DNA of 31,233 nt from Pseudomonadota bacterium. GTDB taxonomy: Bacteria > Pseudomonadota > Gammaproteobacteria > Burkholderiales > Burkholderiaceae. The notes beneath the pieces were generated by a model. It worked only from the letters and a program-made list of their open reading frames with translations, did not search any database and was not told the origin of the DNA. The position numbers and the translations under genes are program-made. Shown in pieces: positions 1-8,286 of the stretch. The stretch lies in the NCBI GenBank assembly GCA_963205525.1, contig CAUJJP010000221.1:1-31233 (forward strand), written 5' to 3'. How positions within the stretch are numbered: the stretch's first letter is position 1; every line of letters begins with the position of its first letter.

Positions 1-389
<389 letters not shown>

Positions 390-530
390 GATCTTGAATT
401 TGCTCAACGGAATCGAAGTGAACAACACTTCTATTTCCATGAGCGTTTGAGGTCTTTCGACCACGGCTTTGCGATTGCTCGCTCGGCCTTGGCACTCTCC
501 GTCAAACGCCCACGCTTATCGGCTGTATGT

Positions 531-542
531 TGTTAAAGAACG
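531..542 (-). promoter_or_regulatory. boxA of the rRNA leader (antitermination site)
   Basis: The minus strand reads CGTTCTTTAACA, close to the E. coli rrn leader boxA (TGCTCTTTAACA) that recruits the NusB/NusE antitermination complex. It lies about 140 nt upstream of the mature 16S 5' end, between the promoters and the gene, as expected for an rrn leader. Confidence 0.85.
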
Positions 543-594
543 TGCGACTTGCTGCTGCTTGTCGCGTCGCTGTCAGTGATCAGCGAAGACCGAG

Positions 595-624
595 ATTCTG
601 ACATTTTTTATAAAACCCTGTCAA
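595..624 (-). promoter_or_regulatory. Candidate rRNA promoter proximal to 16S
   Basis: On the minus strand a perfect -35 TTGACA (624-619) is followed after 18 nt by CAGAAT (600-595), a 4/6 match to the -10 consensus. An AT-rich tract lies between them. The distance to 16S (about 200 nt) fits a P2-type rrn promoter. The -10 is imperfect, so the exact start point is uncertain. Confidence 0.6.
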
Positions 625-716
625 GCACTCGGTTTCTGCTGTTCTTACTTTCGTTTTCTGGGGCGCCTTGCTTTGCTTCGGCGCCGCAGCGATCTGTTCG
701 ATCAGCAGAGCCTCGC

Positions 717-746
717 ACTATAGCACGGCAATTTTGAGTCACGCAA
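717..746 (-). promoter_or_regulatory. Candidate distal rRNA promoter
   Basis: The minus strand has TATAGT (722-717, 5/6 to the -10 consensus) with TTGCGT (746-741) 18 nt upstream; the -35 is only a 3/6 match. An A/T run (CAAAATT) lies in the spacer. The position upstream of the proximal promoter suggests a P1-type promoter of the rRNA operon. Confidence 0.4.
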
Positions 747-1009
747 GTGGCCGGCAGAAAATTCTTTGAGGCGGGCGTGGTGCGAAGCGCCCAACAGGCC
801 GCCAGCACCGAGCGAGGCGGCCGCCGGATGGCGGGTAGCGGAGTCTGGCGCAGCGGATTGCGCGGCCTACGCAGGCAGCCAGCGTCTGGCTCGCGCTGCT
901 GCGCCTTGGTTTGACCTGTGCAGCGGCAGCGGCCCACACGGGGGCGAGGTGAGGCACGCGCGATGGACGGGCAGGGCTGTCTGCAACGCGTGCTCCGGGC
1001 AGCACTCGA
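747..1009. other. Intergenic region between rRNA promoters and mnmA, no gene seen
   Basis: No open frame here has recognisable protein features, and no complete tRNA cloverleaf could be folded by eye. The only structure near the mnmA end is a weak GTGCT/AGCAC hairpin (990-994 and 1001-1005), which is not a convincing terminator because it has no T tract. Confidence 0.5.
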
Positions 1010-2089
1010 TCAACGATCGATCACGCCGCCACCCAGGCAGACGTCGCCGTCGTACAGGACCGCCGATTGTCCGGGCGTGACCGCCCATTGCGGCTGCTCG
1101 AAGGCGAGCTCGAAGTCGCCTTCGCCCGAGGGCGAGAAAACACAGGCCGCGTCGGTCTGGCGGTAGCGGGTCTTGGCGCCGTAGCGTCCTGGCACGGGCG
1201 CTGCGCCGGCAACCCAGGCGCAGTCGCTGGCGTGCAAGGCGGATGACATCAGCGCCGCGTGGTCGTGGCCCTGTACCGCCACCAGGACGTTGCGCGCGAG
1301 ATCTTTGTGAGCGACGTACCAGGGGGTGTGTGCGCCACCGCCGGACTTCACGCCACCGATGCCCAGACCCTGGCGCTGGCCGCGCGTGTAAAAGCTCAGC
1401 CCCATGTGACGGCCGACAGCGCGGCCGCGCTCGTCCTCGATCACGCCCGGTTGCTGCTGCAGCCAGCGCGCCAGGAACTCGCGAAAAGGCCGCTCGCCGA
1501 TGAAGCAGATGCCCGTCGAGTCTTTCTTCCTGGCGTTCGGCAGACCGATGCGTTCGGCGATGCGGCGCACCTCGGTCTTGGCGAGCCCTCCCAGCGGGAA
1601 CAGGGTGCGCGTCAGTTGCGCCTGCGTCAGGCGATGCAGGAAGTAGCTCTGGTCCTTGGCCGCATCCAGTCCCTTGAGCAGTTCGTAGCGCCCTTCGCGT
1701 TCGCGCACACGCGCATAGTGGCCGGTGGCGATCTTCGCCGCCCCCAGGCGCATCGCGTGGTCCAGAAAGGCCTTGAACTTGATCTCGGCGTTGCACAGCA
1801 CGTCCGGGTTGGGCGTGCGGCCGGCGGCGTACTCGCGCAGAAACTCGGCGAACACGCGCTCGCGGTACTCGGCGGCGAAGTTGACGTGCTCGATCTCGAT
1901 GCCGATCACGTCGGCCACTGCCGCCGCGTCGACGAAGTCCTCGTTGCTCGCGCAGTACCGGTCGTCGTCGTCGGCCTCCCAGTTCTTCATGAAGATGCCG
2001 ACCACCTCCCAGCCCTGCTGCTTGAGCAGCCAGGCGCTGACCGCCGAATCGACGCCGCCGGACAAGCCGACCACCACACGTTCGCTCAC
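1010..2089 (-). CDS. mnmA: tRNA-specific 2-thiouridylase MnmA
   Basis: MnmA uses ATP and a persulfide relay to thiolate U34 of tRNA-Lys, -Glu and -Gln in the cytoplasm. The 359-residue product has the normal family length. Visible marks are the N-terminal PP-loop SGGVDS (residues 10-15), the catalytic cysteine in NPDVLCNAE (Cys99), the second active-site cysteine in [12 protein letters not shown] (Cys195) and a C-terminal beta-barrel region ending GGGVI. The start is a GTG at 2089: the protein begins [15 protein letters not shown] as in the family, and no Shine-Dalgarno is visible. Instead GATAAT sits 7 nt upstream (see separate entry). It lies downstream of nudJ in the same direction (103-nt gap), the order also known from E. 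coli. Confidence 0.96.
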   Translation of the reverse strand: MSERVVVGLSGGVDSAVSAWLLKQQGWEVVGIFMKNWEADDDDRYCASNEDFVDAAAVADVIGIEIEHVNFAAEYRERVFAEFLREYAAGRTPNPDVLCNAEIKFKAFLDHAMRLGAAKIATGHYARVREREGRYELLKGLDAAKDQSYFLHRLTQAQLTRTLFPLGGLAKTEVRRIAERIGLPNARKKDSTGICFIGERPFREFLARWLQQQPGVIEDERGRAVGRHMGLSFYTRGQRQGLGIGGVKSGGGAHTPWYVAHKDLARNVLVAVQGHDHAALMSSALHASDCAWVAGAAPVPGRYGAKTRYRQTDAACVFSPSGEGDFELAFEQPQWAVTPGQSAVLYDGDVCLGGGVIDR

Positions 2090-2096
2090 GGCGGGA

Positions 2097-2102
2097 ATTA
2101 TC
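2097..2102 (-). promoter_or_regulatory. -10-like hexamer abutting the mnmA start (possible leaderless mRNA)
   Basis: GATAAT (5/6 to TATAAT) lies on the minus strand with exactly 7 nt (TCCCGCC) between it and the GTG start. RNA polymerase would start transcription at or next to the start codon. No good -35 is visible at normal spacing, so this is a candidate only. Confidence 0.4.
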
Positions 2103-2192
2103 GGCCGCCGACAGCAGCGCCCGCGGTGGGCGGCGCACCGCAGCCGCCGAAGCAGGTGCCGCCCCGGCGCCGCATGCAGCCTTCGAGCGCGC

Positions 2193-2648
2193 TCAGCCGC
2201 CCAGCACGTCCAGGCTGAAGCGCAAGCCCGCCCGATGCTCGTCGATGCAGCGCTGCACCAGCACGCTGCGGTGCATGGTCGCGCGTGCCGCGATCTCCTC
2301 GGCCGTCAGCCACAGCGTGCGCACGATGGGGCTGTCCAGCACGCGGCCAGGCACCGGCTCGCCGACCGTGCCGCAGAAGGCGAAGCGCAGATAGGTCACG
2401 GTCTCGAAGCTGCGCTCGATGCGCGCCAGGTGCACGCCGACCAGCGCCTGCGGGACGAAATCGCAGCCGGTCTCCTCGCGCACCTCGCGCGCCACCGCCT
2501 GGATCAGGGTTTCCCCAGGGTCGAGATGTCCAGCGGGTTGGTTCAGCCGCAAACCCTCGGGCGTTCGCTCCTCCACCAGCAGGTAGCGGCCCTCGCGTTC
2601 GATCACCGCCGCCACCGTCACACTGGGTCGCCAACGCTCGTCTGCCAT
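2193..2648 (-). CDS. nudJ: Nudix hydrolase, NudJ-like phosphatase
   Basis: The 151-residue protein has a full Nudix box: G-x5-E-x7-RE-V-REE-x-G, from GHLDPGE to REETGC at about residues 40-62. Nudix enzymes hydrolyse nucleoside diphosphate derivatives using a metal bound by the REXXEE glutamates. NudJ of E. coli (a thiamin pyrimidine pyrophosphate and nucleoside tri/diphosphate phosphatase) is encoded next to mnmA, and the same pairing here favours that subfamily. Substrate cannot be read from the sequence. The ATG at 2648 lacks a clear Shine-Dalgarno; a TATAGGAT element lies just upstream. It is divergent from pntA. Confidence 0.88.
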   Translation of the reverse strand: MADERWRPSVTVAAVIEREGRYLLVEERTPEGLRLNQPAGHLDPGETLIQAVAREVREETGCDFVPQALVGVHLARIERSFETVTYLRFAFCGTVGEPVPGRVLDSPIVRTLWLTAEEIAARATMHRSVLVQRCIDEHRAGLRFSLDVLGG

Positions 2649-2786
2649 GCTCGATCCTATATTGCTGCGGTGCGAAAAAGCTGGAACGCATCAAGGATTC
2701 GCGCTGTAAGCGAACCGTAAACTTGGCCCAAACGAGGCCGGCTTGCCGGTTCGACAAGAACACCATCGGAGCAGAGGAGCTAGGAC

Positions 2787-4375
2787 ATGGCATTGCGCAT
2801 AGGCGTGCCCGTGGAGGTCTTCCCGGGCGAAAAACGTGTCGCGACCGTCCCTGAGGTCGTCGCGAAGCTGATCAAGCTGGGCTTCCAGGTCGCCGTGCAA
2901 AGCGGCGCCGGCGACGCCGCCAACTTCGACGATGAGGCCTACCGAGCCGTCGGCGCCGAGATCGTGGCCAGTGCCGGCGAGCTCTGGGCTGGCAGCGACA
3001 TCGTGTTCAAGGTCCGGCCGCCGAGCGCCGACGAGGTGGCGCTGCTGCGCGAGGGCGGGATGCTGGTCGGCTTCGTCTGGCCGGCGCAGAACCCCGAGCT
3101 GATGCAGCAGCTGGCCGCGCGCCGCGCCACCGTGCTGGCCATCGACTCGCTGCCGCGCCAGCTCTCGCGGGCGCAGAAGATGGACGCCCTGACCTCGATG
3201 GCCGGCGTCAGCGGCTACCGGGCGGTGGTGGAGGCGGCGAACGCCTTCGGCCGCCTCTTCAACGGCCAGGTCACGGCAGCGGGCAAGATCCCGCCGGCCA
3301 AGGTCTTCATCGCCGGTGCCGGCGTGGCGGGGCTGGCGGCGATCGGCACGGCGGCCAACCTGGGTGCCATCGTGCGCGCCAACGACACCCGCGCCGAGGT
3401 CGCCGATCAGGTCAAGTCGCTGGGTGGCGAGTTCGTCAAGGTCGACTACGAAGAAGAAGGCTCGGGCGGCGGCGGCTACGCCAAGGTGATGAGCGAGGGC
3501 TTCCAGGCCGCGCAGCGCGAGATGTACGCGCAGCAGGCCAAGGACGCCGACATCATCATCACCACTGCGCTGATCCCGGGCAAGCCGGCGCCCAAGCTGA
3601 TCACCGCCGAGATGGTGCGCAGCATGAAGCCCGGCAGCGTGATCGTCGACATGGCCGCCGAGCAAGGCGGCAACTGCGAGCTCACGGTGCCGGGCGAGGT
3701 CGTGCAGCGCCACGGCGTGACCATCGTCGGCTACACCGACCTGGCCAGCCGCATGGCGCGCCAGAGTTCGACCCTGTACGCGAACAACCTGCTGCGCCTG
3801 ACCGAGGACCTGTGCAAGGCCAAGGACGGCACGGTGGACGTCAACTTCGACGACGACGCGATCCGCGGCCTGACGGTGATCAAGGAGGGCAGCGTCACCT
3901 GGCCGCCACCGCCGCTGAAGCTGCCGCCGCCCCCGCCGCCCAAGCCAGCGGCCGCGGTCGCCGCCCCCAAGGGTCACGGCCACGGCGCCGGCGAACCGAT
4001 GTCGGCCAAGGCGCTGACCATCGTGTTCGCCGTCGGCGCGCTGCTGTTCGCGCTGGTGGGCCTGTACGCACCGGCGAGCTTCCTGGCCCACTTCACGGTC
4101 TTCGTGCTCGCCTGCTTCGTCGGCTACATGGTGGTGTGGAACGTGACACCTTCGCTGCACACGCCGCTGATGAGCGTGACCAACGCCATCTCCTCCATCA
4201 TCGCCATCGGTGCGCTGGTGCAGGTGGCACCGCCGCTGGATGCGGCGGCCAGTGCCGGACGGCCTGGAACGCTGATCCTCGGCCTGGCGGTGTTTGCCCT
4301 CGTGCTCACCGCCGTCAACATGTTCGGCGGCTTCGCGGTCACGCGTCGCATGCTGGCTATGTTCCGCAAGTGTAG
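2787..4375 (+). CDS. pntA: NAD(P) transhydrogenase subunit alpha PntA, no in-frame stop codon
   Basis: PntA is the NAD(H)-binding subunit plus part of the proton channel of the inner-membrane transhydrogenase, which moves hydride from NADH to NADP+ using the proton gradient. Residues 1 to about 375 form the soluble domain I, with the [20 protein letters not shown] segment and the [18 protein letters not shown] dinucleotide fold. A proline- and His/Gly-rich linker (from about residue 372) precedes four hydrophobic segments. The family-typical C-terminal LAMFRK ends at 4370 (528 residues). The next codon is TGT, not a stop, and the frame stays open to 6020 across the whole of pntB. A TAG sits at 4373-4375 in the -1 frame, and one extra base between TG and TAG would recreate TGA-TAG. 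I end the entry there. ATG 2787 has GAGGAG 8 nt upstream. Confidence 0.9.
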
Positions 4376-4389
4376 GGGAGACGCTGACC

Positions 4390-5808
4390 ATGACTTCCAG
4401 TTTGGCCACCGTCGCCTACATCGGCGCGACCATCCTCTTCATCCTCAGCCTGGGCGGCCTGTCCAACCCCGAGACCGCGCGACGCGGCAACCTGTTCGGC
4501 ATCATCGGCATGACGATCGCGGTGCTCGCCACCGTGTTCGGCCCGCGCGTGGGCGCCGCCGGCATCCCCTGGATCGTCGGCGCGCTGGTGGTCGGCGGCA
4601 GCGTCGGTCTGTTCGCTGCCAAGAAGGTGCAGATGACGCAGATGCCCGAGTTGGTGGCGGCCATGCACAGCCTGGTCGGCCTGGCCGCCTGCCTGGTGGG
4701 CTTCGCCAGCTACGTCGACACCTCGACCGTCTTCCCGACCGCGGCCGAAAAGGCGATCCACGAGGTCGAGATCTACGTCGGCATCCTGATCGGCGCGGTC
4801 ACCTTCTCGGGCTCGATCATCGCCTTCGGCAAGCTGTCCGGAAAGATCGGCGGCAAGCCGCTGCTGCTGCCGGCACGCCACTGGCTCAACCTGGCCGGGC
4901 TGCTGGTCGTCGTCTGGTTCGGCCGCGAGTTCCTGAACGCGCACGACATCGACGCCGGCATGACGCCGCTGCTGGTGATGACGGTGATCGCGCTGCTGTT
5001 CGGCATCCACATGGTGATGGCGATCGGCGGGGCGGACATGCCGGTGGTGGTCTCGATGCTCAACAGCTACTCGGGCTGGGCGGCGGCGGCCACCGGCTTC
5101 ATGCTCAGCAACGACTTGCTGATCGTCACCGGCGCGCTGGTCGGCAGCTCGGGGGCGATCCTGTCCTACATCATGTGCCGGGCGATGAACCGCAACTTCA
5201 TCAGCGTCATCGCCGGCGGCTTCGGCTCCGGTGGCGGCGCCCCGGCGGCGGCCGGCGGCGGCGCGGCGCAGCCGGCCGGCGAGGTATCGCCGGTGAGCGC
5301 GCTGGAGACCGCCGAGATGCTGCGCGAGGCCAAGAGCGTGATCATCGTCCCCGGCTACGGGATGGCGGTGGCACAGGCGCAGCACACGGTGTTCGAGATC
5401 ACCCGCATGCTGCGCGAGCGCGGGGTGCAGGTGCGCTTCGGCATCCACCCGGTGGCCGGCCGCATGCCCGGGCACATGAACGTGCTGCTCGCCGAAGCCA
5501 AGGTGCCGTACGACATCGTCCTCGAGATGGACGAGATCAACGAGGACTTCCCCGAGACCGACGTCACCATGGTCATCGGCGCCAACGACATCGTGAACCC
5601 TGCGGCGCAGGACGACCCGACGAGCCCGATCGCCGGCATGCCGGTGCTCGAGGTCTGGAAGGCAAGGACCTCCATCGTCATGAAGCGCAGCATGGCCAGC
5701 GGCTACGCCGGGGTCGACAACCCGCTGTTCTACAAGGACAACAACCGCATGCTGTTCGGCGACGCGAAGAAGATGCTCGACGAGGTGCTGGTGGCACTGA
5801 GCAGCTAA
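4390..5808 (+). CDS. pntB: NAD(P) transhydrogenase subunit beta PntB
   Basis: PntB (472 residues) supplies the remaining transmembrane helices (domain II) and the NADP(H)-binding domain III of transhydrogenase. The first part has many hydrophobic segments (for example [20 protein letters not shown] at the N-terminus). An Ala/Gly-rich linker precedes domain III, which shows [37 protein letters not shown], the GANDIVNP loop and the C-terminal [17 protein letters not shown] signature. The ATG at 4390 matches the family start and has GGGGAG about 10 nt upstream. It is 19 nt after the expected PntA end, so pntAB is an operon. Confidence 0.97.
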   Translation: MTSSLATVAYIGATILFILSLGGLSNPETARRGNLFGIIGMTIAVLATVFGPRVGAAGIPWIVGALVVGGSVGLFAAKKVQMTQMPELVAAMHSLVGLAACLVGFASYVDTSTVFPTAAEKAIHEVEIYVGILIGAVTFSGSIIAFGKLSGKIGGKPLLLPARHWLNLAGLLVVVWFGREFLNAHDIDAGMTPLLVMTVIALLFGIHMVMAIGGADMPVVVSMLNSYSGWAAAATGFMLSNDLLIVTGALVGSSGAILSYIMCRAMNRNFISVIAGGFGSGGGAPAAAGGGAAQPAGEVSPVSALETAEMLREAKSVIIVPGYGMAVAQAQHTVFEITRMLRERGVQVRFGIHPVAGRMPGHMNVLLAEAKVPYDIVLEMDEINEDFPETDVTMVIGANDIVNPAAQDDPTSPIAGMPVLEVWKARTSIVMKRSMASGYAGVDNPLFYKDNNRMLFGDAKKMLDEVLVALSS

Positions 5809-5826
5809 GCCTGCTTGCATCCGACC

Positions 5827-5859
5827 GCGGCCCGTGTTCGCCTGCCGAGCACGGGCCGC
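5827..5859 (+). terminator. Strong hairpin after pntB
   Basis: GCGGCCCGTG (5827-5836) pairs perfectly with CACGGGCCGC (5850-5859). Inside it TCG/CGA and one T-G pair extend the stem to about 14 bp with a CCTGC loop. The following TTGCTTTG is only mildly T-rich, so this may be a weak intrinsic terminator or an mRNA-stabilising 3' end. It lies 18 nt past the pntB stop and before rsmE. Confidence 0.7.
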
Positions 5860-5891
5860 TTGCTTTGCGGCGGGCGCTTCCGCAGCGCTGC

Positions 5892-5897
5892 CAGAAT
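5892..5897 (+). promoter_or_regulatory. -10-like hexamer just before the rsmE start
   Basis: CAGAAT (4/6 to TATAAT) is followed by 7 nt (GCCGACG) and then the ATG at 5905. It fits the recurring spacing seen at mnmA, argS and the LysR gene. Its low match makes it weak on its own. Confidence 0.3.
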
Positions 5898-5904
5898 GCC
5901 GACG

Positions 5905-6624
5905 ATGAGCCTGCGCCTGTTCATCGAGACCGAGTCACCCCTGCGCGAAGGACTGGCGCTGGCGCTGGCACCCGGACCGGCGCGGCACGTGCAGGTGCGG
6001 CGCCTGCAGCCCGGCGATGAACTGCGGCTCTTCGACGGCCGCGGCGGCGAGTGGACGGCGCAGGTGAGCCACATGGGCCGGCAGGAGGTGCGGGTGGAGG
6101 TCGGCGCCCACCAGCCGGTGCAGCGCGAGCCGGCGCTGGCCGTCACGCTGGCGCTGGGCGTGCCGGCCAACGAGCGCATGGACTGGCTGGTGGAGAAGGC
6201 CAGCGAGCTCGGTGTGGCCGAGATCCGCCCGCTGCAGACCGAACGATCGGTACTGCGCCTGAACGGCGAGCGCGGCGAGCGCAAGCGCGCGCACTGGCAG
6301 GCGATCGCGGTCGCGGCGGCCGAGCAATGCGGCGCCACGCGGGTGCCGATCATCCATCCCTTGCGCGCCCTGGACGCCCCGGACGCCCTGCCCGCGCAGG
6401 CGGGCGGCTGGTTGCTGAGCCTGGCGCCGGACGCCGTGCCGGCCAGCGCGCTGCGCGCCGCATCCGGTTCGGTGCTGCTTCTCAGCGGCCCCGAGGGCGG
6501 CCTGAGCGATGCCGAGCAGGCGCAGGCGCGCACCGCCGGCCTGCAGCCGCTGTCGCTGGGTCCGCGCGTGCTGCGCGCGGAGACCGCGCCGCTGGTGGCG
6601 CTGGCGCTGCTGCTGGGGTCGTAG
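5905..6624 (+). CDS. rsmE: 16S rRNA (uracil1498-N3)-methyltransferase RsmE
   Basis: RsmE is a SPOUT methyltransferase that makes m3U1498 in 16S rRNA of the 30S subunit, using S-adenosylmethionine. The 239-residue product has the family size. It has an N-terminal PUA-like region with HVQVRRLQPGDELRLFDGRGGE, then ERMDWLVEKASELGV near residue 92 and IRPLQTERS. The knotted SAM site is LLLSGPEGGLSDAE plus LGPRVLRAETAPLVAL near the C-terminus. ATG 5905 (MSLRLFIE) matches the usual start; an ATG nine bases upstream is possible. There is no clear Shine-Dalgarno. It follows the pntB hairpin, so it is probably transcribed separately. Confidence 0.95.
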   Translation: MSLRLFIETESPLREGLALALAPGPARHVQVRRLQPGDELRLFDGRGGEWTAQVSHMGRQEVRVEVGAHQPVQREPALAVTLALGVPANERMDWLVEKASELGVAEIRPLQTERSVLRLNGERGERKRAHWQAIAVAAAEQCGATRVPIIHPLRALDAPDALPAQAGGWLLSLAPDAVPASALRAASGSVLLLSGPEGGLSDAEQAQARTAGLQPLSLGPRVLRAETAPLVALALLLGS

Positions 6625-6657
6625 CATCGGCGTTCTTGCAGCCAATGGGAGACGACG

Positions 6658-7056
6658 ATGGGATTGCTGGACGCGGTGCTCGGTGGGCTCGGTGGTGCTT
6701 CGGGGGGCGGCGGTCAGCCTGACCTGATGCGCCTCGTCATGGCCTTGCTGCAGCAGGCCGGTGGCATCGAGGGCCTGATGGCCAAGCTGCAGCAGGGCGG
6801 CCTGGGCGCCGCGGCGGCTTCGTGGGTGGCCAACGGGCCCAACCAGGCGGTGTCGGCGAGCCAGCTCGAAGGCGCCCTTGGCGGCGAGCTGCTGGGTGGT
6901 CTGGCGCAGCAGCTCGGCCTCGGCCAGGGCGATCTGAGCGGCCAGCTGGCGCAGATGCTGCCGCAGGCCATAGACCGCCTGTCTCCCGAGGGGCGGCTGC
7001 CGGCGGCCGGCACCGGCCAGGACCTGGGCGCCCTGCTGGGCTCGCTGCTGCGCTGA
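6658..7056 (+). CDS. YidB-family (DUF937) protein
   Basis: The 132-residue product is rich in Gly, Ala, Leu and Gln. It has the family pattern: an N-terminal GLLDAVLGG helix, LMALLQQAGGIEGLMAKLQQGGLG, then WVANGPNQAVSASQLEGALG and a C-terminal LAQMLPQAIDRLSPEGRLP segment. YidB-like proteins are widespread and small, and have no settled function. The start at 6658 has GGGAG 6 nt upstream. It follows rsmE by 33 nt and may be co-transcribed with it. It ends base-to-base against the convergent methyltransferase gene. Confidence 0.85.
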   Translation: MGLLDAVLGGLGGASGGGGQPDLMRLVMALLQQAGGIEGLMAKLQQGGLGAAAASWVANGPNQAVSASQLEGALGGELLGGLAQQLGLGQGDLSGQLAQMLPQAIDRLSPEGRLPAAGTGQDLGALLGSLLR

Positions 7057-7063
7057 TCAGCGC
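7050..7063. repeat. 14-bp perfect palindrome over two abutting stop codons
   Basis: GCGCTGATCAGCGC is its own reverse complement. It contains the TGA of the yidB-like gene (7054-7056) and, on the other strand, the TGA of the methyltransferase gene (7057-7059). The two converging genes have no spacer, so the palindrome is the only candidate for a shared 3' end structure. The stem has no loop room in RNA, so terminator function is doubtful. Confidence 0.5.
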
Positions 7064-8286
7064 GCCGACCCGGCGACGAGGTCGAAGCGCATCAGCCGGC
7101 ACTCGATGGGGCCGTTCCACAGCGGCACGCGCCGGCTTTCCTTGAGCCGCATGAGGCCGGGCAGCCGGGGTTCGGGGCTGAGCAGCCAGGCGGTCCAGCC
7201 CGCGTAGTGGCGCTTCCAGTGCGCCGCCAGGGCGGCGTAGAACTCGGCCGCGCCGCCCTCGAAGTCCTCGCGCGCGGCACGCGCCGCACCGCTGCCCTTG
7301 GGCGCGATGCGTTCGCCGTAGGGCGGGTTCATGAGGATGGTGCCGGCCGCTGCCGGGGGCGGGCGCTGCAGGGCGTCCATGGTCTTGAACTCGATCGCCG
7401 CCGCCACCCCGGCGCGCTCGGCGTTGCGCAGCGCGTAGTCGGTCATGCGAAAGCTCACATCGCCCGCGACGATGGGCACCGCGCTCGGCCGCACGCGCGC
7501 CTGCGCCGCGCGCTTCATGTCGCGCCAGTCGGCCTGCAGGCCGTGAAACGGCTGCAGGCCCTCGAAGGCGAAGCGCCGCTGCGCCCCGGGCGCGATGCCG
7601 CAGGCGATCTGCGCCGCCTCGATGGCGATGGTGCCGGCGCCGCAGCAGGGATCCAGCAGCGGACCGTCCTCGGCGCGGCCCTGCCAATCGATGGCCGCCA
7701 GCATGGCCGCCGCCAGCGTCTCCTTCAGCGGCGCCTCGCCCTTGGCGCCGCCGCGGCGCTCGTCGCGCCAGCCGCGCTTGAACAAGGCCTCGCCCGAGGT
7801 GTCGACATAGAGCGTGAAGTGCTGCGGGCCGACGAACAGCGCCAGCGGCAGATCGGGGTGGCGGGTGTCGACGCTGGGGCGCGCGCCGGTGGCGTCACGC
7901 AGGCTGTCGCACACCGCGTCCTTGATGCGCAGGGCGGCGAAGTTCAGGCTTTGCAGCGGGCTGCGCTGGGCCGCCACGTCCACCCGCAGCGTCTGCGCCG
8001 GAGTGATCCAGGCTGGCCAGTCGAGCCCACGCGCGGCGCGGTAGAGGTCGTGCTCGTCGCGGTAGGGACCGTCGGCCAGCGGCCACAGGACCCGCTGCGC
8101 GAGCCTGGACTCCAGGTTCAGGCGCATCGCGCAGCGCGCGTCGCCGCGCACCCAGACCCCGCCGCGGCCCGTCTGCACCCGCGCGCCGCTGATGCGTTGC
8201 ACCTCCTCGGCGAGCAAGGCCTCCACGCCACCGGCGCAGGGCAGGAAGAGCTGGGCCTGAGGCCCTCGAGCTTCGGCGCGCATCAT
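7057..8286 (-). CDS. rlmL: THUMP-domain class I RNA guanine-N2 methyltransferase (RlmL-like)
   Basis: The 409-residue protein resembles the N-terminal (RlmL) half of the E. coli RlmKL fusion, which methylates G2445 of 23S rRNA. Residues about 10-160 form the ferredoxin-like plus THUMP RNA-binding part. The Rossmann methyltransferase follows, with DPCCGAGTIAIEAA (Asp212 onward) as SAM-binding motif I and MNPPYGER (Asn320) as the NPPY catalytic motif typical of N2-guanine enzymes. The RlmK half is absent, which is normal in many proteobacteria. The exact target base is inferred. Its first ATG (8286) overlaps the rpoN stop as ATGA, indicating translational coupling; a second ATG follows immediately. 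Confidence 0.88.
   Translation of the reverse strand: MMRAEARGPQAQLFLPCAGGVEALLAEEVQRISGARVQTGRGGVWVRGDARCAMRLNLESRLAQRVLWPLADGPYRDEHDLYRAARGLDWPAWITPAQTLRVDVAAQRSPLQSLNFAALRIKDAVCDSLRDATGARPSVDTRHPDLPLALFVGPQHFTLYVDTSGEALFKRGWRDERRGGAKGEAPLKETLAAAMLAAIDWQGRAEDGPLLDPCCGAGTIAIEAAQIACGIAPGAQRRFAFEGLQPFHGLQADWRDMKRAAQARVRPSAVPIVAGDVSFRMTDYALRNAERAGVAAAIEFKTMDALQRPPPAAAGTILMNPPYGERIAPKGSGAARAAREDFEGGAAEFYAALAAHWKRHYAGWTAWLLSPEPRLPGLMRLKESRRVPLWNGPIECRLMRFDLVAGSAR

Noticed and set aside
826..900. A tRNA-like stretch near GGAGTCTGGCGCAGCGG
   Set aside because: No acceptor stem partner, anticodon loop or T-loop could be placed.
4376..6020. A 550-residue C-terminal extension of PntA
   Set aside because: The extra sequence is pntB read in another frame, Arg/Gly/His-rich and without structure. 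A missing stop is more likely than a real fusion.
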